Shown here: piece after piece, positions 38,985 through 50,890 of the stretch
Layout of the letters: each line of letters opens with the position of its first letter
Numbering within the stretch: position 1 is the stretch's first letter
Assembly (NCBI GenBank): GCA_947561395.2
Contig: OX387186.1
Span: 3,316,835 to 3,380,834, forward strand
From: Buxus sempervirens
Lineage: Eukaryota; Streptophyta; Magnoliopsida; Buxales; Buxaceae
DNA length: 64,000 nt
Direction of reading: 5' to 3'
Notes under the pieces: model-generated
Databases searched by the model: none
Seen by the model: the letters and a program-made list of their open reading frames with translations, nothing else
What the model was told of the DNA's origin: nothing
Position numbers and translations under genes: made by a program

Positions 38985-39560
38985 TTTTTTTTCTGATCAG
39001 TAAGAAAGATTATCTTAAAATGAAAGCTGAGAAACAGATACAATACTGTTCACCAAGGGTGTACATAACTCCCCCCCCCCCCCCCCCCAAAAATACTCCA
39101 CAGGACGTTAAACTCCTCACACATTAGAACATTCTGACATTTCAAACCCTTACAAGACTCCACAGGACCACAGCAGACGCCCAACAGAGGATAAGACTTA
39201 GCAAATATTTGAAAAGAGCATCCTGAGACCTTTCCTTATTCTCAAAGATCCTGTTATTCCGTTCCTTCTAAACTGCCCACATTACTCCCCCTGGAGTCAA
39301 TCTCCAAAAAACCTAGGTAGGGAGACCCCTTTTGAGATCTTCCAACATAGAAGAAGCTTAGACACATCTTCAAGCTGAACCCAAGCTACTCCAAATTTAG
39401 CTAAATAAGTATTACAAATTCCACTTGTGACCGTGCAATAAATGAGAAGATGATTCACTATCTCCACATCAGATTTTCAAAATGCTTCCACTTTAAAACA
39501 AAGTCCAAAACCTCTGAATCCAATTGACTGAAGGTTTTCATCCTAAAAAGGAGTTCATAT
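38985..39560 (-). pseudogene. LINE 3' end with zinc-finger (zf-RVT) region
   Basis: Minus-strand reading gives IVNHLLIYC, then FGVAWVQLEDV and RIRKG, the pattern of the domain after the RT in L1 elements. A T-run at 38985-38992 is the poly-A tail, preceded on the minus strand by ttactgatcag, related to the tail of the LINE at 47822. Confidence 0.7.
39071..39088 (+). repeat. Poly-C run (18 bases)
   Basis: An uninterrupted run of 18 C within the LINE tail. Confidence 0.95.
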
Positions 39561-39689
39561 AATTCTTCAGCAAATATTTCAACTTTTCATTCCAAATCAG
39601 ACCAAGTGACTAATCTTTGTTGACTAAAATTGGTTCAATAGGACCAACTTGAAATTTTGAAGGCGTGAGCACTTTGATTCAAGCAGCTT

Positions 39690-40000
39690 CTAGACAATCC
39701 ATTGGCCTTAGCTGCTTATGGATTCGTATTTGCACAGAGATCAGATCTACATATCCTTTGAATATTGTGTTCCAATGGAGTGCACTAGCAGGAAGATGAG
39801 ATCTCCATTTTGCAGGATTATGATCTGGTTGGTGATATCTGGTTGCTCTATGGGCTCTCCATATATCAACTATTATTTTTTCTTCTCATTTGTTTTGTTT
39901 TGCATATCTACTATTCTCTTTTGTCTCTCGTACTTTCCATCATCCTTTTGATTTTCGATAAAACGTCTTAATTACTTGTAAAAAAAATATAACACAAACA
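39690..40000 (+). repeat. Repeat shared with 47640-47830
   Basis: tggattcgtatttgcac, ccaatggagtgcactagc, aggattatgat and atatcaactatt recur in the same order at 47650-47830. It is probably a plus-strand LINE tail or another dispersed repeat. It holds no supported gene. Confidence 0.6.
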
Positions 40001-40139
40001 AGCTAAAAGGGAAAAGGTATCAAATAAGATAAATCAACAAATAGAAAGATATCCATCAACCCAAAGTAACAAATGGGATATAGATGAACACAAGAAAAAA
40101 TAAAGGAAGAAGAAAAAAAGAGACTTTGAGATATTCACG

Positions 40140-40470
40140 ACAACCGACAACTGGAATACTTTAAATAAAGAAAAAACTTGAGGAAAAATGTTTCAAATAA
40201 ACTAGTCAACAGTTTTGAGGCTCATGCATAATTGATTGTTAGCTCATGGTATGATGAATGATGTCCAGCTTCAAGACCTGATTTTATGTCACATGTTTTC
40301 AGATTAAGTGAGGAAAGTCCAGCAGCGGATGTTAGGACTGCTTTATTGACATCATTAACCCCCACCGGGCGGGGTGTGGGTGTGGTGATCTGTATGTACC
40401 TATAAATCATGCTTCAATTAATCTATATATATAATATATCTTATTTACCGATCAAAATAAATAAATAAAT
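40140..40470 (+). mobile_element. LINE-like 3' tail, plus strand
   Basis: The segment ends ttaccgatcaaaataa followed by (aaat)n, the same terminal word as other LINE tails in this window. Upstream text has no intact domain, so it is a 5'-truncated insertion. Confidence 0.5.
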
Positions 40471-41910
40471 AAACTAATCAACAGAAAATGTAAAAAAAAA
40501 ATAAAAAATATATATCGTAACAGCATAAAGATACATTTTAACAACAAATTTAAGAAAACAAATGAAATAACATATAAAAGAGAAAAGATAGAAATACAAA
40601 CAAAACAAAGGATACTAATTTCCAATGATTTGGGAAATACAGAACCAATTGGAGTAAAACTTAATAAATAACAAGTTAAATTCTACTAAAAAAAACCAAA
40701 CACAAACTATCAAAAAGAAAAACAGAGAGGAAAATAGGGGCAAAGAATATAAAAAAGAAAAACAATGTAAACCAAAAAAAATGAAAAATTTTCACGAGAA
40801 AGAGAAACATGATGAAAAGGTCAAATTAGGAATGAAATCAGAGAAAAAATTACAATAAATCAACATAAGCCACAAATTGCAAAAGAAAAAAAAATAAAAT
40901 TTTCATGAAACAGAAATTAAGGTAAAGAAACAAATCTCACAAAATTTCAATAAAACAAAATTCTTATAAAAAGAAAATAGAAACACGAAATCACAAAAAT
41001 CACTTAATTTTCAATGATTCAAGATCACAAGAAATTTAAGATAAAGATATTTTCTACAATCTATAGAAAAGACTAGTACACTACAAGTGCAAAATCTTTC
41101 ATACAAGGCAGACAGAAAGGATGAAAAATAAATAAATAAAATATCCTTTTGAAGAAATTATAGGAAGGAATGGAAACACATTAAAAGCAACAATGGACAT
41201 AATTGTTCTCGCATGTTATTAAGAATGTATCAAGTCCAAAAAATTTATAAAACATGCTAAACCATAAATAAGCATATTAGCTATGCAAATTTTCAAGTTC
41301 TTTCAATCTATAATTGATGATTTTATAAACCATTTGATCTACTATGGAGCGATCCAATGCTTAGACTACACACACACATATGCTGCAAGTATTAGTGTAG
41401 TACACAACTTCTAACACAGTAGGATTATAATTATCAATTAATCAAGTACATGGAATCTAAAATATATAAATACAAATACAAACACACACAAATATATGGA
41501 TACGTATTTACTAAATAAACGAACATCAATACATTTCTATCATGAGCCACAGGGCCATAAAATTTGAAAATTTGAAAAGAAAAAAATTCAAAAAAGCATC
41601 ATTGTTTTCAACATATAAAATGAACAAAGCAAAAGACGAAACAAAATCATAATTCGTATAGCTCATTACTGTACAAATAAAAAAAACCTTCTACGCAAGC
41701 ATTACAGATGGCCTATCAAGCATAAATGGAGCTTCCATATGTTAAAATATTATCCATATGGCTTACCTAGAGGCCACTAAACAAGCATTATAGACAAAAC
41801 GATCCTTCCACATGCCATAACCACCAACCCCCCCCCCCCCCCCCCCCCCCCCCCCACGGCAAAAAATTCAACCAAAAAAAAATCACCATGTCTCACCAGG
41901 CAACAACATT
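40471..41910. repeat. A-rich, strand-asymmetric repeat DNA
   Basis: The + strand is dominated by A, with few G. The segment around 40580-40720 (gaaaagatagaaatac, aaaggatactaa) matches segments at about 51530-51640 and 53780-53880. No gene. Confidence 0.65.
41828..41855 (+). repeat. Poly-C run (28 bases)
   Basis: An uninterrupted run of 28 C about 65 bases before the gypsy element. Such a length is rare and may also vary with sequencing or assembly error. Confidence 0.9.
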
Positions 41911-41919
41911 TTAAGAGAC

Positions 41920-42273
41920 TGATAGGCCCCCAATCAAATGTACTTATTTCACAAAGAATAAGAGCCCAAAAGTATAATGGGGATTTCAGCTCAAGGGTAT
42001 AGTGGGGTTTATGTTAGTAGCCTAGTAAGTGAGGAATAAAAGGGAAGGGCGGGTAATTGGGTGGGGTACTCATGCAATGGTTCTATCGTGAATCCTCTGA
42101 GTTGGGAGAGAACAAAGGCTTTCAAAATCCTCCCTAGGCTAAACTCTTCTTCTTCTTTCATTCTTTCAACCTCGATACAGATTTACAGCATTGATCCATT
42201 GACAGTGCTCATCATTCTTCAAAATTCTTTTCTTAATTCATAAATTTCTTTTACTATTTTTTGGATCTTATCA
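41920..42273 (+). repeat. Gypsy 5' LTR (354 bp)
   Basis: Matches 46740-47089 with many point differences. It starts TGATAGGCCCCC and ends GGATCTTATCA. Just behind it (42277-42290) ttggtaacagagca is a one-mismatch version of the methionine tRNA primer binding site. Confidence 0.93.
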
Positions 42274-42399
42274 TCTTTGGTAACAGAGCATCTCGATCAG
42301 CTAGGAATGGCAACGCGAATGGAATAAAGGATAGAAAGACTCAACTCGACTATTGGAGTGTCGTTGAGAGTACTTGCAATGGATTCAGCAATTTCGTAG

Positions 42400-43140
42400 T
42401 TGAAGAACCAAATGATGGATGATGTGGAGAAGATGGCAGAACGTAACAACGGCATCACGCATCTTCTTCAGAAATTTGAGGAGGTTTGTCATGCTATGAT
42501 GCGAACTCAACGTGATAAGCAGCCTGTCATAGGCGAGAATAGAAAGATCCAATCAACAATAGGCAGCCCAGGGAATTTTCATGCTTCTAACACAGCTGGA
42601 GCTGTGTCAACTCAGAAAATGGAAACCAATGTTCTGAATAGTAGTCACCGGAAGCAAAATCTACTTGTATTTAATGGAATAGATCTTGATTCTTAGATTT
42701 TCAAGGCGGAACGATATTTGTCCTTGAACCAGTTGACCGATATGGAGCGAGTCATGACTGCCAGTGTCAGCATGGAAGGTGTGGCCCTATTGTGGTTCAA
42801 GTGGGAGGACTACCGCAAGCCGATTCGTAGTTTGGATGGACTGATGGCGGTTCCTTGCATTCTCAATTTCTAGCTCTCAAACAGGAACGATCTATTGACG
42901 ACTATCAAGAATAATTTGAGGTGTTGTCGGCTCCCTTGAAGAACTTGTTTGCGGAGACATTGGAAAGGGTCTTCCTTAATGATCTCAGCAAAGAAATTCA
43001 AGCTGAGGTTCTTCTTATGATTAATCAGAAAGGATTGACAGAATTCATGGAGCTGCTAAAAGTGTGGAGGATCGGAATTTGCTCTTGAAGAAGATTTGTA
43101 ACAGAGATAAATCAAGACCGTCGTGATCTATGCCTTCCTA
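42400..43140 (+). pseudogene. Gypsy gag
   Basis: A frame of 98 codons ends at a TAG (42694-42696), but the gag pattern continues through it: LVFNGIDLDS, stop, IFKAERYLSLNQL and MEGVALLWFKWEDYRKP. A frameshift follows near 42850. The later part (aaagaaattcaagctgag) fits the end of the capsid. Confidence 0.85.
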
Positions 43141-43213
43141 TATGTCATAGCAAGAACAGCGAACTGTATCATGGACTCCCAATAGACAAGCCCCTATTGT
43201 TGAAAAGAATAGC

Positions 43214-43520
43214 ATGGGAAATCATTGTAAAAATAAAGAGTTACAAGTCCTTGTTATGGATGAGGATGAAGAGCAGGAAGGAGCAGTTGAGGAACCAAGG
43301 GAGGAAAGGGAAATTATTGGTGAGGAACACCCAGTTGCAAGGGTGGAGTTGTCCATGAAATCAATTGTGGGACTCACATCTCCTAAAACAATGAAGGTTA
43401 GGGGAAATATTTTGGGGCATGAGGTGGTAGCCCTAATTGATTGGATAGCTACCTTTTTGTGGATCGATTGAGGCTTCCGATTACAGAGAAAGCAGGATAC
43501 AGTGTTCACATGGGCACAAG
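43214..43520 (+). pseudogene. Gypsy protease
   Basis: HEVVALIDWIATFLWID occupies the place of the aspartic protease active site, but the D-S/T-G motif is lost (D-W-I). An acidic stretch precedes it (DEDEEQEGAVEEPREE), as is usual for the gag-protease linker. Confidence 0.75.
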
Positions 43521-43585
43521 AGTGGCAGTAAAGGGCAGTGGAATCTGTAAAGGAGTGGTGATGTAGTTGCAATCTCTTACAAATT

Positions 43586-44890
43586 GTGGAGGAATATTTG
43601 TCATTAGAGCTGGGCAGCTCCAATGTAATTCTAAGAATGCAGTGGTTGGCTTCTCTGAGCACCATGCAAATCAATTGGAGAAATAGCACAAATGGGGACA
43701 ATATTATCACCCTACAAGGGGATTCTAGCCTTAGTAAATCCTTAGTATCACTCAAATCAATGGTCAAGACAATCCACCAAGAGGGTCACGGCATTTTTAT
43801 CAAGCTGAGTAGCTTGGAAGGGGAGTTATCAGGACATTTTCAGCAACCAGCGGCTGACGTCATGGGAGAAGGATCACTCAATATTACTCAAGGCACGGAA
43901 CCGATTAATGTGAAGCCGTATTGCTATCCTCATAGCCTAAAAAACAAGATCAAAAAGTTGATTACTAAGATGCTTGCAGCAGGTATTATTTAACCAAGTA
44001 CCAGCCCTTTTTCTAGTCCTATTATTTCGGTCAAGAAGAAAGGCGGAGGGTGCAGGTTTTGCATAGACTATCGAGCTATTAACAAGGCTACTATTCCGGA
44101 TCGGTTCCCTATACCTACCATTGATGTGTTGCTAGATGAACTCAACGGAGCCACTATTTTCTCCAAGTTGGATTTGAAATCAGGTTATCACCAGATAAGA
44201 ATGAAAGCAGAGGATGTTCCCAAGAAAACTTTTCAAACTCATGAAGGTCACTATGAGTCCCTTGTGATGCCGTTTGGCCTCACAAACGCTCCAGCAACAT
44301 TCCAATCTTTAATGAATACGATATTCAAAGGACTCTTACGGAAGTGTGTGTTTGTATTCTTCAATCATATTCTGGTTTATAACAGAACACAGGTTGAACA
44401 TTTGACACATCTCAAATTGGTGCTAAGCATTTTAGAGGAGAACCATCCCTATGCTAATAAAACAAAGTGTTGTTTTGCTCAAACATTGGAGTATTTGGGA
44501 CTTTAGATTTCAAGCAATGGAGTGGCAGCCAACCCTTCAAAGATAGAGGCTATGCTTAACTAGCCAGCACCGATTTCCATTAAAGCTCTTCGGGGATTTC
44601 TTGGGTTGACCGGTTACTATCGCCGATTTGTTGCCAATTATGGGAAAATCGCTGAGCCTCTTACACAGCTACTAAGAAAAGACAACTTTCTGTGGAAGGC
44701 GAATTCTCACACAGCTTTTATCCCGCTTAAAGAAGCAATGACCCAGGTGCCAATGCTAGCCCTTCCCGACTCTCTAAGCCTTTCATCTTAGAAACAAATG
44801 CCTCTGGGGTGGGATTGGGTGCCGTGTTGTCTCAGGACCAGCGGCCAATTGCTTTTTTTTAGTCAATCTTTGTTGGCTAGGGCATGATTA
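43586..44890 (+). pseudogene. Gypsy reverse transcriptase and RNase H
   Basis: Motifs: [52 protein letters not shown], then FFNHILVYN in place of FxDDILVYS: both catalytic Asp residues are gone. RNase H starts at [15 protein letters not shown] (about 44590). In-frame stops occur at 43991, near 44504 and near 44790. Confidence 0.92.
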
Positions 44891-45006
44891 AAATCAGTCT
44901 ATGAGAGGGAACTGATGGACATTGTGTTAGCTATACAGAAATGACGAAATTTCTTATTGGACCAGCACTTTGTTGAAATAATGGACCAAAAGAGTTTGAA
45001 GTTCTG

Positions 45007-46310
45007 TTGGAACAGCCCCTAGTCAGTCCCGAACATAAAAAATGCCTAACCAAACTGCTTGGGTTCGACTTCGAGATTCAATACATACCAGGCCTAGACA
45101 AAAAAGCGGCTGATGCCTTGTCAAGAGTGCACCAGTTAGTCATTGCATCTAAGTCCAATCTACTTCCCTCTATTTTGCATGAGTTTCATTGTAGTGGTGT
45201 TGACGGCCATTCGAGATTCCTCAAGACATACAAAGGATTGTGCAGGAATTATATTGGGAGGGCATGAAGAATGACATTAAGAAGTACGTAGAGAGTTGTC
45301 ATATTTGCCAGCAAAACAAGTATCTCACTCTTTCTCCAGCCGGTCCATTACAACCTTTACCAATACCTACAGCTATATGGGACAATATAACCATGGATTT
45401 CATAAAAAGCGCTCCGAAGTCCCAAGGGGTAGACACTATCCTCGTAGTGGTAGATGGGCTCCGCAAACATGGGCATTTCATAGCCCTTAAGCATCCCTTC
45501 ACAGCCAAGCGAGTGGCCGACTTATTTGTTCAGTATGTCGTGAAACTTCATGGGTTTCCCCGTTCTACTATTTCAGACGGGATAAGGTGTTCTTAAGCCA
45601 CTTCTGGACAGAATTATTTCGCCTACAAGGCACGGTATTACAATTTACAAAGGAGTACCGCATATTATCCACAAACCAATGGGCAATCGGAAGTGGTGAA
45701 CAGAAATATTGAGACTTATCTTCGTTGTTTTGCAAATGATCAGCCTAGGCCGTGGGTGAGATGGCTCCCTTGGACCAAGTATTGGTACAATACTTCCTTT
45801 CATATGGCTGCGCACACATTCCCTTTCCGCGTAGTGTATGGCCAAGAACCTACCCTTTGATTCATCCAGGTAATAACTCTTCAAATATTTCAACGGTAGA
45901 CCAACAGCTACAAGAAAGAGATGCTATTTTGGATAAACTGAAGCAACACTTGCTTCGTGCAAAAGATTACATGAAGAATTTAGCTGATAAGCACCGGCGG
46001 GACGTTTCTTTTCTGGTGGGGGACTTGGTATATTTGAAGTTGCGTCCATACCAACGCGCATCCTTGATGGCAAGAGCTGATGGGAAACTAGCTCCTCATT
46101 TTTTTGGGCCTTATCCAATGCTCCAGAAAATTGGGAAGGTTGTTTACAAATTGCGTCTACCAGATTCAAACTCCATTCATCCGATCTTCCATGTGTCCCA
46201 ATTGAAACGTACCATCAGCCCTGTTTCTACCAGTCCACAATTACCTTTTAGTATTAGCCCGACCCCATAATGGGGGTTAGAACCTACGGCTGTTTTGGGG
46301 ATTCGACCAT
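45007..46310 (+). pseudogene. Gypsy RNase H end and integrase
   Basis: QYIPGLDKKAADALSR ends RNase H. The integrase zinc finger includes YVESCHICQQNK, and the core has MDFIKS and DTILVVVDGL. After a frameshift near 45590, YYPQTNGQSEVVNRN gives the Glu residue. 45752-46270 reads KHRRDVSFLVGDLVYLKLRP and HPIFHVSQLKR, the integrase C-terminal domain. It is broken by several stops. Confidence 0.9.
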
Positions 46311-46582
46311 GTTGAATTGTGTAAAACCTGATCATACTGGACACCCAGCCATAGTCGTCACGGGTCGGCCATTTCCATTTTATTAGGGTTATATTTCCCT
46401 TGTTGTTTTATCCTTGTAAGCTTCTACCATTCGAAAATATAGTGAAACAGAACTAGCGGCCGTGGATGTAGCCCTATTCTGGGGTGAACCATGTAAAATC
46501 TCTGTGTCTTCTTCTTGTTTAATTCTTTCTGTCGTTTTCTTTGTTTCTCACGATCTCTAGGAATCCGATCGGATTCCTAACA
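46310..46582. mobile_element. Solo LTR inserted in the gypsy pol end (273 bp)
   Basis: Begins TGTTGAATTG and ends ATTCCTAACA. GACCA stands before it (46305-46309) and GACCT after it (46583-46587), a target duplication with one mismatch. The pol reading (LEPTAVLGIRP before, then the chromodomain-like end after 46590) is interrupted exactly here. The 3' half (ggtgaaccatgtaaaatctc, then T-rich) resembles copia LTRs. Confidence 0.75.
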
Positions 46583-46589
46583 GACCTAA

Positions 46590-46739
46590 TAACGGGGATG
46601 CATCATCCAACTCCAAAGTTTTAACTCACTGGAAAGACATTACTCAACAAGAGGCAACGTGGGATCCTTTAGACTTGGTGCAACAATGATTTCCAGAATT
46701 TCACCTTGAGGACAAGGTGTTTCTTTTGGCGGAGGGTAT
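46590..46739 (+). pseudogene. Gypsy chromodomain-like end and polypurine tract
   Basis: VLTHWKDITQQEATWDPLDL and FPEFHLEDKVFL follow the pattern at the end of chromovirus pol. The purine-rich ggcggagggtat touches the 3' LTR and is the polypurine tract. Confidence 0.75.
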
Positions 46740-47089
46740 TGATAGACCCCCAATTAGATGTACTTATTTCAGAAAGAATAAAAACCCAACAGTATAACGG
46801 GGTTTTTTGCTCAGGCATATAATGGGTTTTTGTTAGTAGCATAGTAAGTGAGGAATAAAAAGGAAGGGCAGGAAATTGGGTGGGGTATTCAGGCAGTGGT
46901 TTTGTCGTGAATCATCTGAGTTGGGAGAGAATGAAGGCTCTCAAAATCCTCCTTAGTCTAAACTCTTCTTCTTTCATTCTTTCAACCTCGATACAGATTT
47001 AAAGCATTGATCCATTGACAATGATCACCATTCTTCACAATTCTCTTCTTAATTCATAAAATTCTTTTACTATTTTTTGGATCTTATCA
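46740..47089 (+). repeat. Gypsy 3' LTR (350 bp)
   Basis: Pairs with 41920-42273; the sequence GAGAC follows it directly. Confidence 0.93.
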
Positions 47090-47094
47090 GAGAC

Positions 47095-47360
47095 ATACCA
47101 AATACCTTTCATTTTAACAATATATTAAGAACTACTAACAAATTCAGCAAATGTGATTAATATTTGTATTTATACTATTTATTAGATAAGGTAATCAATT
47201 ACAAAAGACATGTTCTTGAACTACGTAAATTTAAACCTTCTAAAGAATATTCTTTATATAAGCATTAATTACTTTCATGGATAACTAAGTTAATAGCATT
47301 ACAATTCATTCTATAATCCAAGATGCAGTGCACAAATATTAGAACGACAGATCATCCTTC
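47095..47360. other. Gene-free AT-rich stretch
   Basis: No coding region or element recognised between the gypsy element and the minisatellite. Confidence 0.4.
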
Positions 47361-47399
47361 TTGAGGTTGGCCCTGAATGGATATCAAGCTCGTTTACAT

Positions 47400-47640
47400 C
47401 CATATATTCCAGACTTCCAGATATTCCAGATTTCAAGACTTCCAAGCTTCCACCACATTTCCCAATTCCAGACTTCAAGACTTCCAGATTTCCAGGCTTC
47501 TAGATTTGCTAGACTTACAGGCATCCAGACTTCTAGATTTTGATTTTCCAGACATCCATAATGCAGATTTTCTAGACCTCCAAATTTTCCAAATTTCCAG
47601 ATTTTCCTTAGTTTTCATACTTTCCAGATTTCAAGTAGTA
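47400..47640 (+). repeat. Degenerate TTCCAGA minisatellite
   Basis: About twenty words of the type cttccaga, tttccagat, ttcaagac and atccagac follow each other with spacing of 8-14 bases. The array is strand-asymmetric (C/T/A rich, little G). Open frames here reflect the repeat only. Confidence 0.85.
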
Positions 47641-48045
47641 TTGTGGACTCATGGATTTGTATTTGCATATCAGATCCATATACACTTTGGACATTGTGCT
47701 TCAATGGAGTGCACTGCTAGGCAGAAGAGGTTTTCTACTTTACAAGATTATGATATGTTTGGTCTTCACTGATTGCTCAACAAGCTCACCCTACATCAGC
47801 TGAGGTTTTCTATATCAGCTATTTTTTTTTTATTATCGGTAAATAGTAACAGTGTATTAAAAATAGAGAAAATAAATACAGATTTGTGGTACACAAACAG
47901 TGTACCAAAAGATTATATCTCTAAATAGCAAACCCAACCCCAGAAAAACAAATAACCTTCCACATCCCTTCGTTAGGCTTAGGAAGGATAATCTTTCCAT
48001 AAATTCTTCATGGTTGATGTCATCCAATGCAATATGAACTACCAA

Positions 48046-48952
48046 TCAGCTTTGGATTAGACTTAAGATTTGTTTGCCCAAGAATGACACATTTCTCTCT
48101 ATATTTCTGAATATTCTTCTGTTCCTTTCTCCCCATATCACCCATGCTATTGCTTCCGGCGTGATATTCCAAGCCATATTCCTTATAGACTTCCCCTTCC
48201 TTACTCCCCAAGTCTCCAAGACCCTATCAAAATTCCCTAGTTGAACCCAAGGGATCCCAACCTTGGCTATGATCCCATTCAATATTTTACATGCCTCTTT
48301 GCACTAAACAAGTAAGTGGTCTACCGTTTCTTTATCCCACACATGATGCATCTATTTGGTAGGTACCATCCTCTACTCTTGAGATGGTTTACCGTTAATA
48401 TCTTGCCTAGGGCGGCCGTCCATACGAAGAAAGACACCTTACTTCGTAAAAATTTGGACCAAACCATTTCATTCCCTTTGAAACTACTTCCTGTAAGACT
48501 CATAGATTGAAATGCCGACTTAACTGTGAAGGATCTTGATTTCTCTTTAATCCACTTCCTAATGTCGTCCTCTTGGCCCACTTCAATACTATAAATATCC
48601 TGCATCAGTTCTTCGTATTTTTCTATTTCCCAATCAGTTCTAGGAGGTTTCTTCTTAACACTATGTTCCACGAGTTTCCAACTTCAGTTGTAACAATTAA
48701 ATCACTTATGAATACATGCATCTTCCTGCATATGTTGTAGATACATGCATACTTATCCTTCAACCTTTCATTGCCACACCATAGATCTTCCCAAAAATGA
48801 ATCCTCCTTCCATTACCAACCGAAAATCCCCATTCTCTTTCCACTGACACAATTAAATTAGCAATTGGCTTCCATAGACCCGTTCCAATGGGAGAGTTCA
48901 GCTGGCAAGGGTACCAGCCCCCACTCAATGATCCATACTTCAAGTGAATCAC
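48046..48952 (-). pseudogene. LINE zinc-finger region (zf-RVT) and connection
   Basis: Motifs: WSKFLRSKVSFFVWTAALGK, LPNRCIMCGIKK, then VIWGERNRRIFRN. This is the standard end of plant L1 ORF2. It lies in three frames (48952-48623, 48671-48321, 48282-48046). Confidence 0.88.
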
Positions 48953-48988
48953 CTTTCTCCATAGATTGTCCTTTTCAATCCCATACTG

Positions 48989-50361
48989 CTACACCCACTT
49001 CTGTAATAGGGCTTTGTTGAAAGAGACTAAAGGTCTTAGGCCAAGAGCTCCTTCCTTTTTTGACTTACATACGGATTTCCAATTTACCAGATGGTATTTG
49101 GCCTTGCCCCCTGGTCCTTCCCATAAGAATCTCCTTTGGATTTGCTCCAACCGCTTTGCTTTTGAGGTAGGAATCTTCAAGATGGACATTTGAAAAGCTG
49201 GGATGCTTGCCAGTACACTCTTCACCAGTGTTAGCTTACCACCTTTGGACAACACCTTATTCTTCCATGAAGATAGACGCCTTTCCATTCTTGCCACTAT
49301 AGGGTTCCAAACTCTAGCTTTATTGAACCATGCCCCTAGCGGGATGTCGAGGTATGATGTTGGTAATTTGCCTATTGAACAACCCAATGAGTGGCCAACG
49401 GAGGAAATGTTATCTACGTCACCAATGGCATACATCTCGCTCTTAGCCAAATTTACCTTCAATCCATAGCATGCCTGAAAGCTCATAAGAACACCCTTCA
49501 ACCATAAAATGCTATGAGGGGATGGAGTACAACAAGACAAAATGTCATCTGCAAAGAGGAGGTGGTTGATAGAAAGGGATTCCCCAAAAGTAACTCCCTC
49601 AAACACTCCCATTTCCATAGCTCTATCCATCAATCTACTAAACGCTTCCATCACCACCGTAAATAGAATAGGGGATAAGGGGTCTCCTTGACGGAGGCCT
49701 TTATCACTACTGAAAAAACCAGCTGTTGTTCCATTTACCAACACCAAAACCCACACTGTTGATATACAAAACGCAATCCAACTCCTCCATTTTCTCTGAA
49801 ACCCATACGTATTAACATGTAGATAAGGAAGTTCCAATGAACATTATCATAGGCCTTCTAAAGATCAAACTTAGTCATAATCTTATTTCTTCCTTCCTTT
49901 AAGCACGAGCCAATGCATTGACTTGCTATGAGAACTCTATCCTGCAACTGGCGACCACCCACAAAAGCTCCTTGAGATTGTGAAATTAGGGACTGAAGTG
50001 CCGGCTTTAGCCTATTTCCAAGCGTCTTCGCTATAATCTTGTATACGCTAGACACAACGCTAATCGGCCTAAATTCCTTTAATTTGATTGTTCCTTCCTT
50101 CTTGGGTACTAGTACCACAAATGTAGCATTTATGCTTCTCTCAAAACTGCCCTTCTCATAAAATTCTAGGCAAGTTGCCATCAGATCTTCCTTAATGACT
50201 TGCCAACATGTTTTGAAGAATACCAATGTAAAGCCGTCCAGCCCCGATGCCTTATCTCCATTCATTTGATCGATAGCCCCCTTTACCTCCTCTTCTGTGA
50301 AGGGACGCTCCAAATTGTCTCTCCCTTCATCCATAAGCATTGAGAAATCTAATCCATCCAC
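48989..50361 (-). pseudogene. LINE reverse transcriptase
   Basis: Motifs in order: DKASGLDGFTLVFFKTCW, EFRPISVVSSVYKIIAKTL, GAFVGGRQLQDRVLIA, KGLRQGDPLSPILF, LLFADDILSC (catalytic box intact), YGLKVNLAKSEMYAIG, and LSKGGKLTLVKSVLASIPAF. One in-frame TAG (near 49858) stands before KAYDNVHW, and a frameshift follows near 49800. The rest is open. Confidence 0.93.
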
Positions 50362-50890
50362 TGTAGGCCTTTTTTGGTTTTCCTCCTTGTGTAGATTGGA
50401 AAATTAATCTGATATCTTTAGTTTAATGGTTTCTTCCCCTTCAAAAACTTGACCATCTAGCTCCACCTTGGATAGAGAACTTAATCTACACCTTGCATTT
50501 GCTAATCTATGAAAAAATTTTGTGTTTTTATCACCCTCCTTCAGCCATATGGCTCTTGATTTCTACCTCCAACTCATCTCTTGTAGAGCAGCTGTCTATC
50601 TTTAGTTTCTCTCTCAACACCCATCCTTGGTTATTTAGATTCTCTGTCGTCTTTTCCATCCAACTCCTTAATTTGGTTCATTAGGTTTGACATGTGCTCA
50701 TAAACATGTCCAACAACCTCCTGATTCCACTTCTTGAGGATTCCTTTCAACAGCTTTAGTTTCTAACTCAACACATAACTAGGTTTTTACCAGCCACCTT
50801 CATCTCTCCCCACCATCTTTCCACATTCCTGATGAAATCTGGACCTCTGTTCTTCTCTTTCGTCCCTTGTAATTTCTAATACCCTTTTGA

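Larger units (their letters stand above)
41920..47089 (+). mobile_element. Ty3/gypsy LTR retrotransposon (chromovirus-like), full length, degenerate
   Basis: Ends TGATAG...TTATCA, with GAGAC on both sides (41915-41919, 47090-47094). LTRs are 41920-42273 and 46740-47089. The order gag, protease, RT, RNase H, integrase, then a chromodomain-like end (EATWDPLDL, FPEFHLEDKV) fits the gypsy chromovirus group. Every coding part has stops or frameshifts and catalytic residues are lost, so it is dead. A solo LTR interrupts its 3' coding end. Confidence 0.95.
47822..50890 (-). mobile_element. L1-type LINE, minus strand, 5'-truncated, relatively young
   Basis: The T-run 47822-47831 is the poly-A tail, preceded on the minus strand by tttaccgataata. 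Going up: zf-RVT domain (48046-48671), a connecting part (48623-48952), reverse transcriptase (48989-50361) and the linker (about 50400-50880, with an NFF word after KT). The endonuclease is missing, so the copy is 5'-truncated, as is usual for LINEs. Long open stretches remain, so it is younger than the other LINEs here. Confidence 0.9.

Noticed and set aside
43222..43767. Minus-strand frame of 181 codons
   Set aside because: It is antisense to the gypsy protease and RT region, with no domain of its own.
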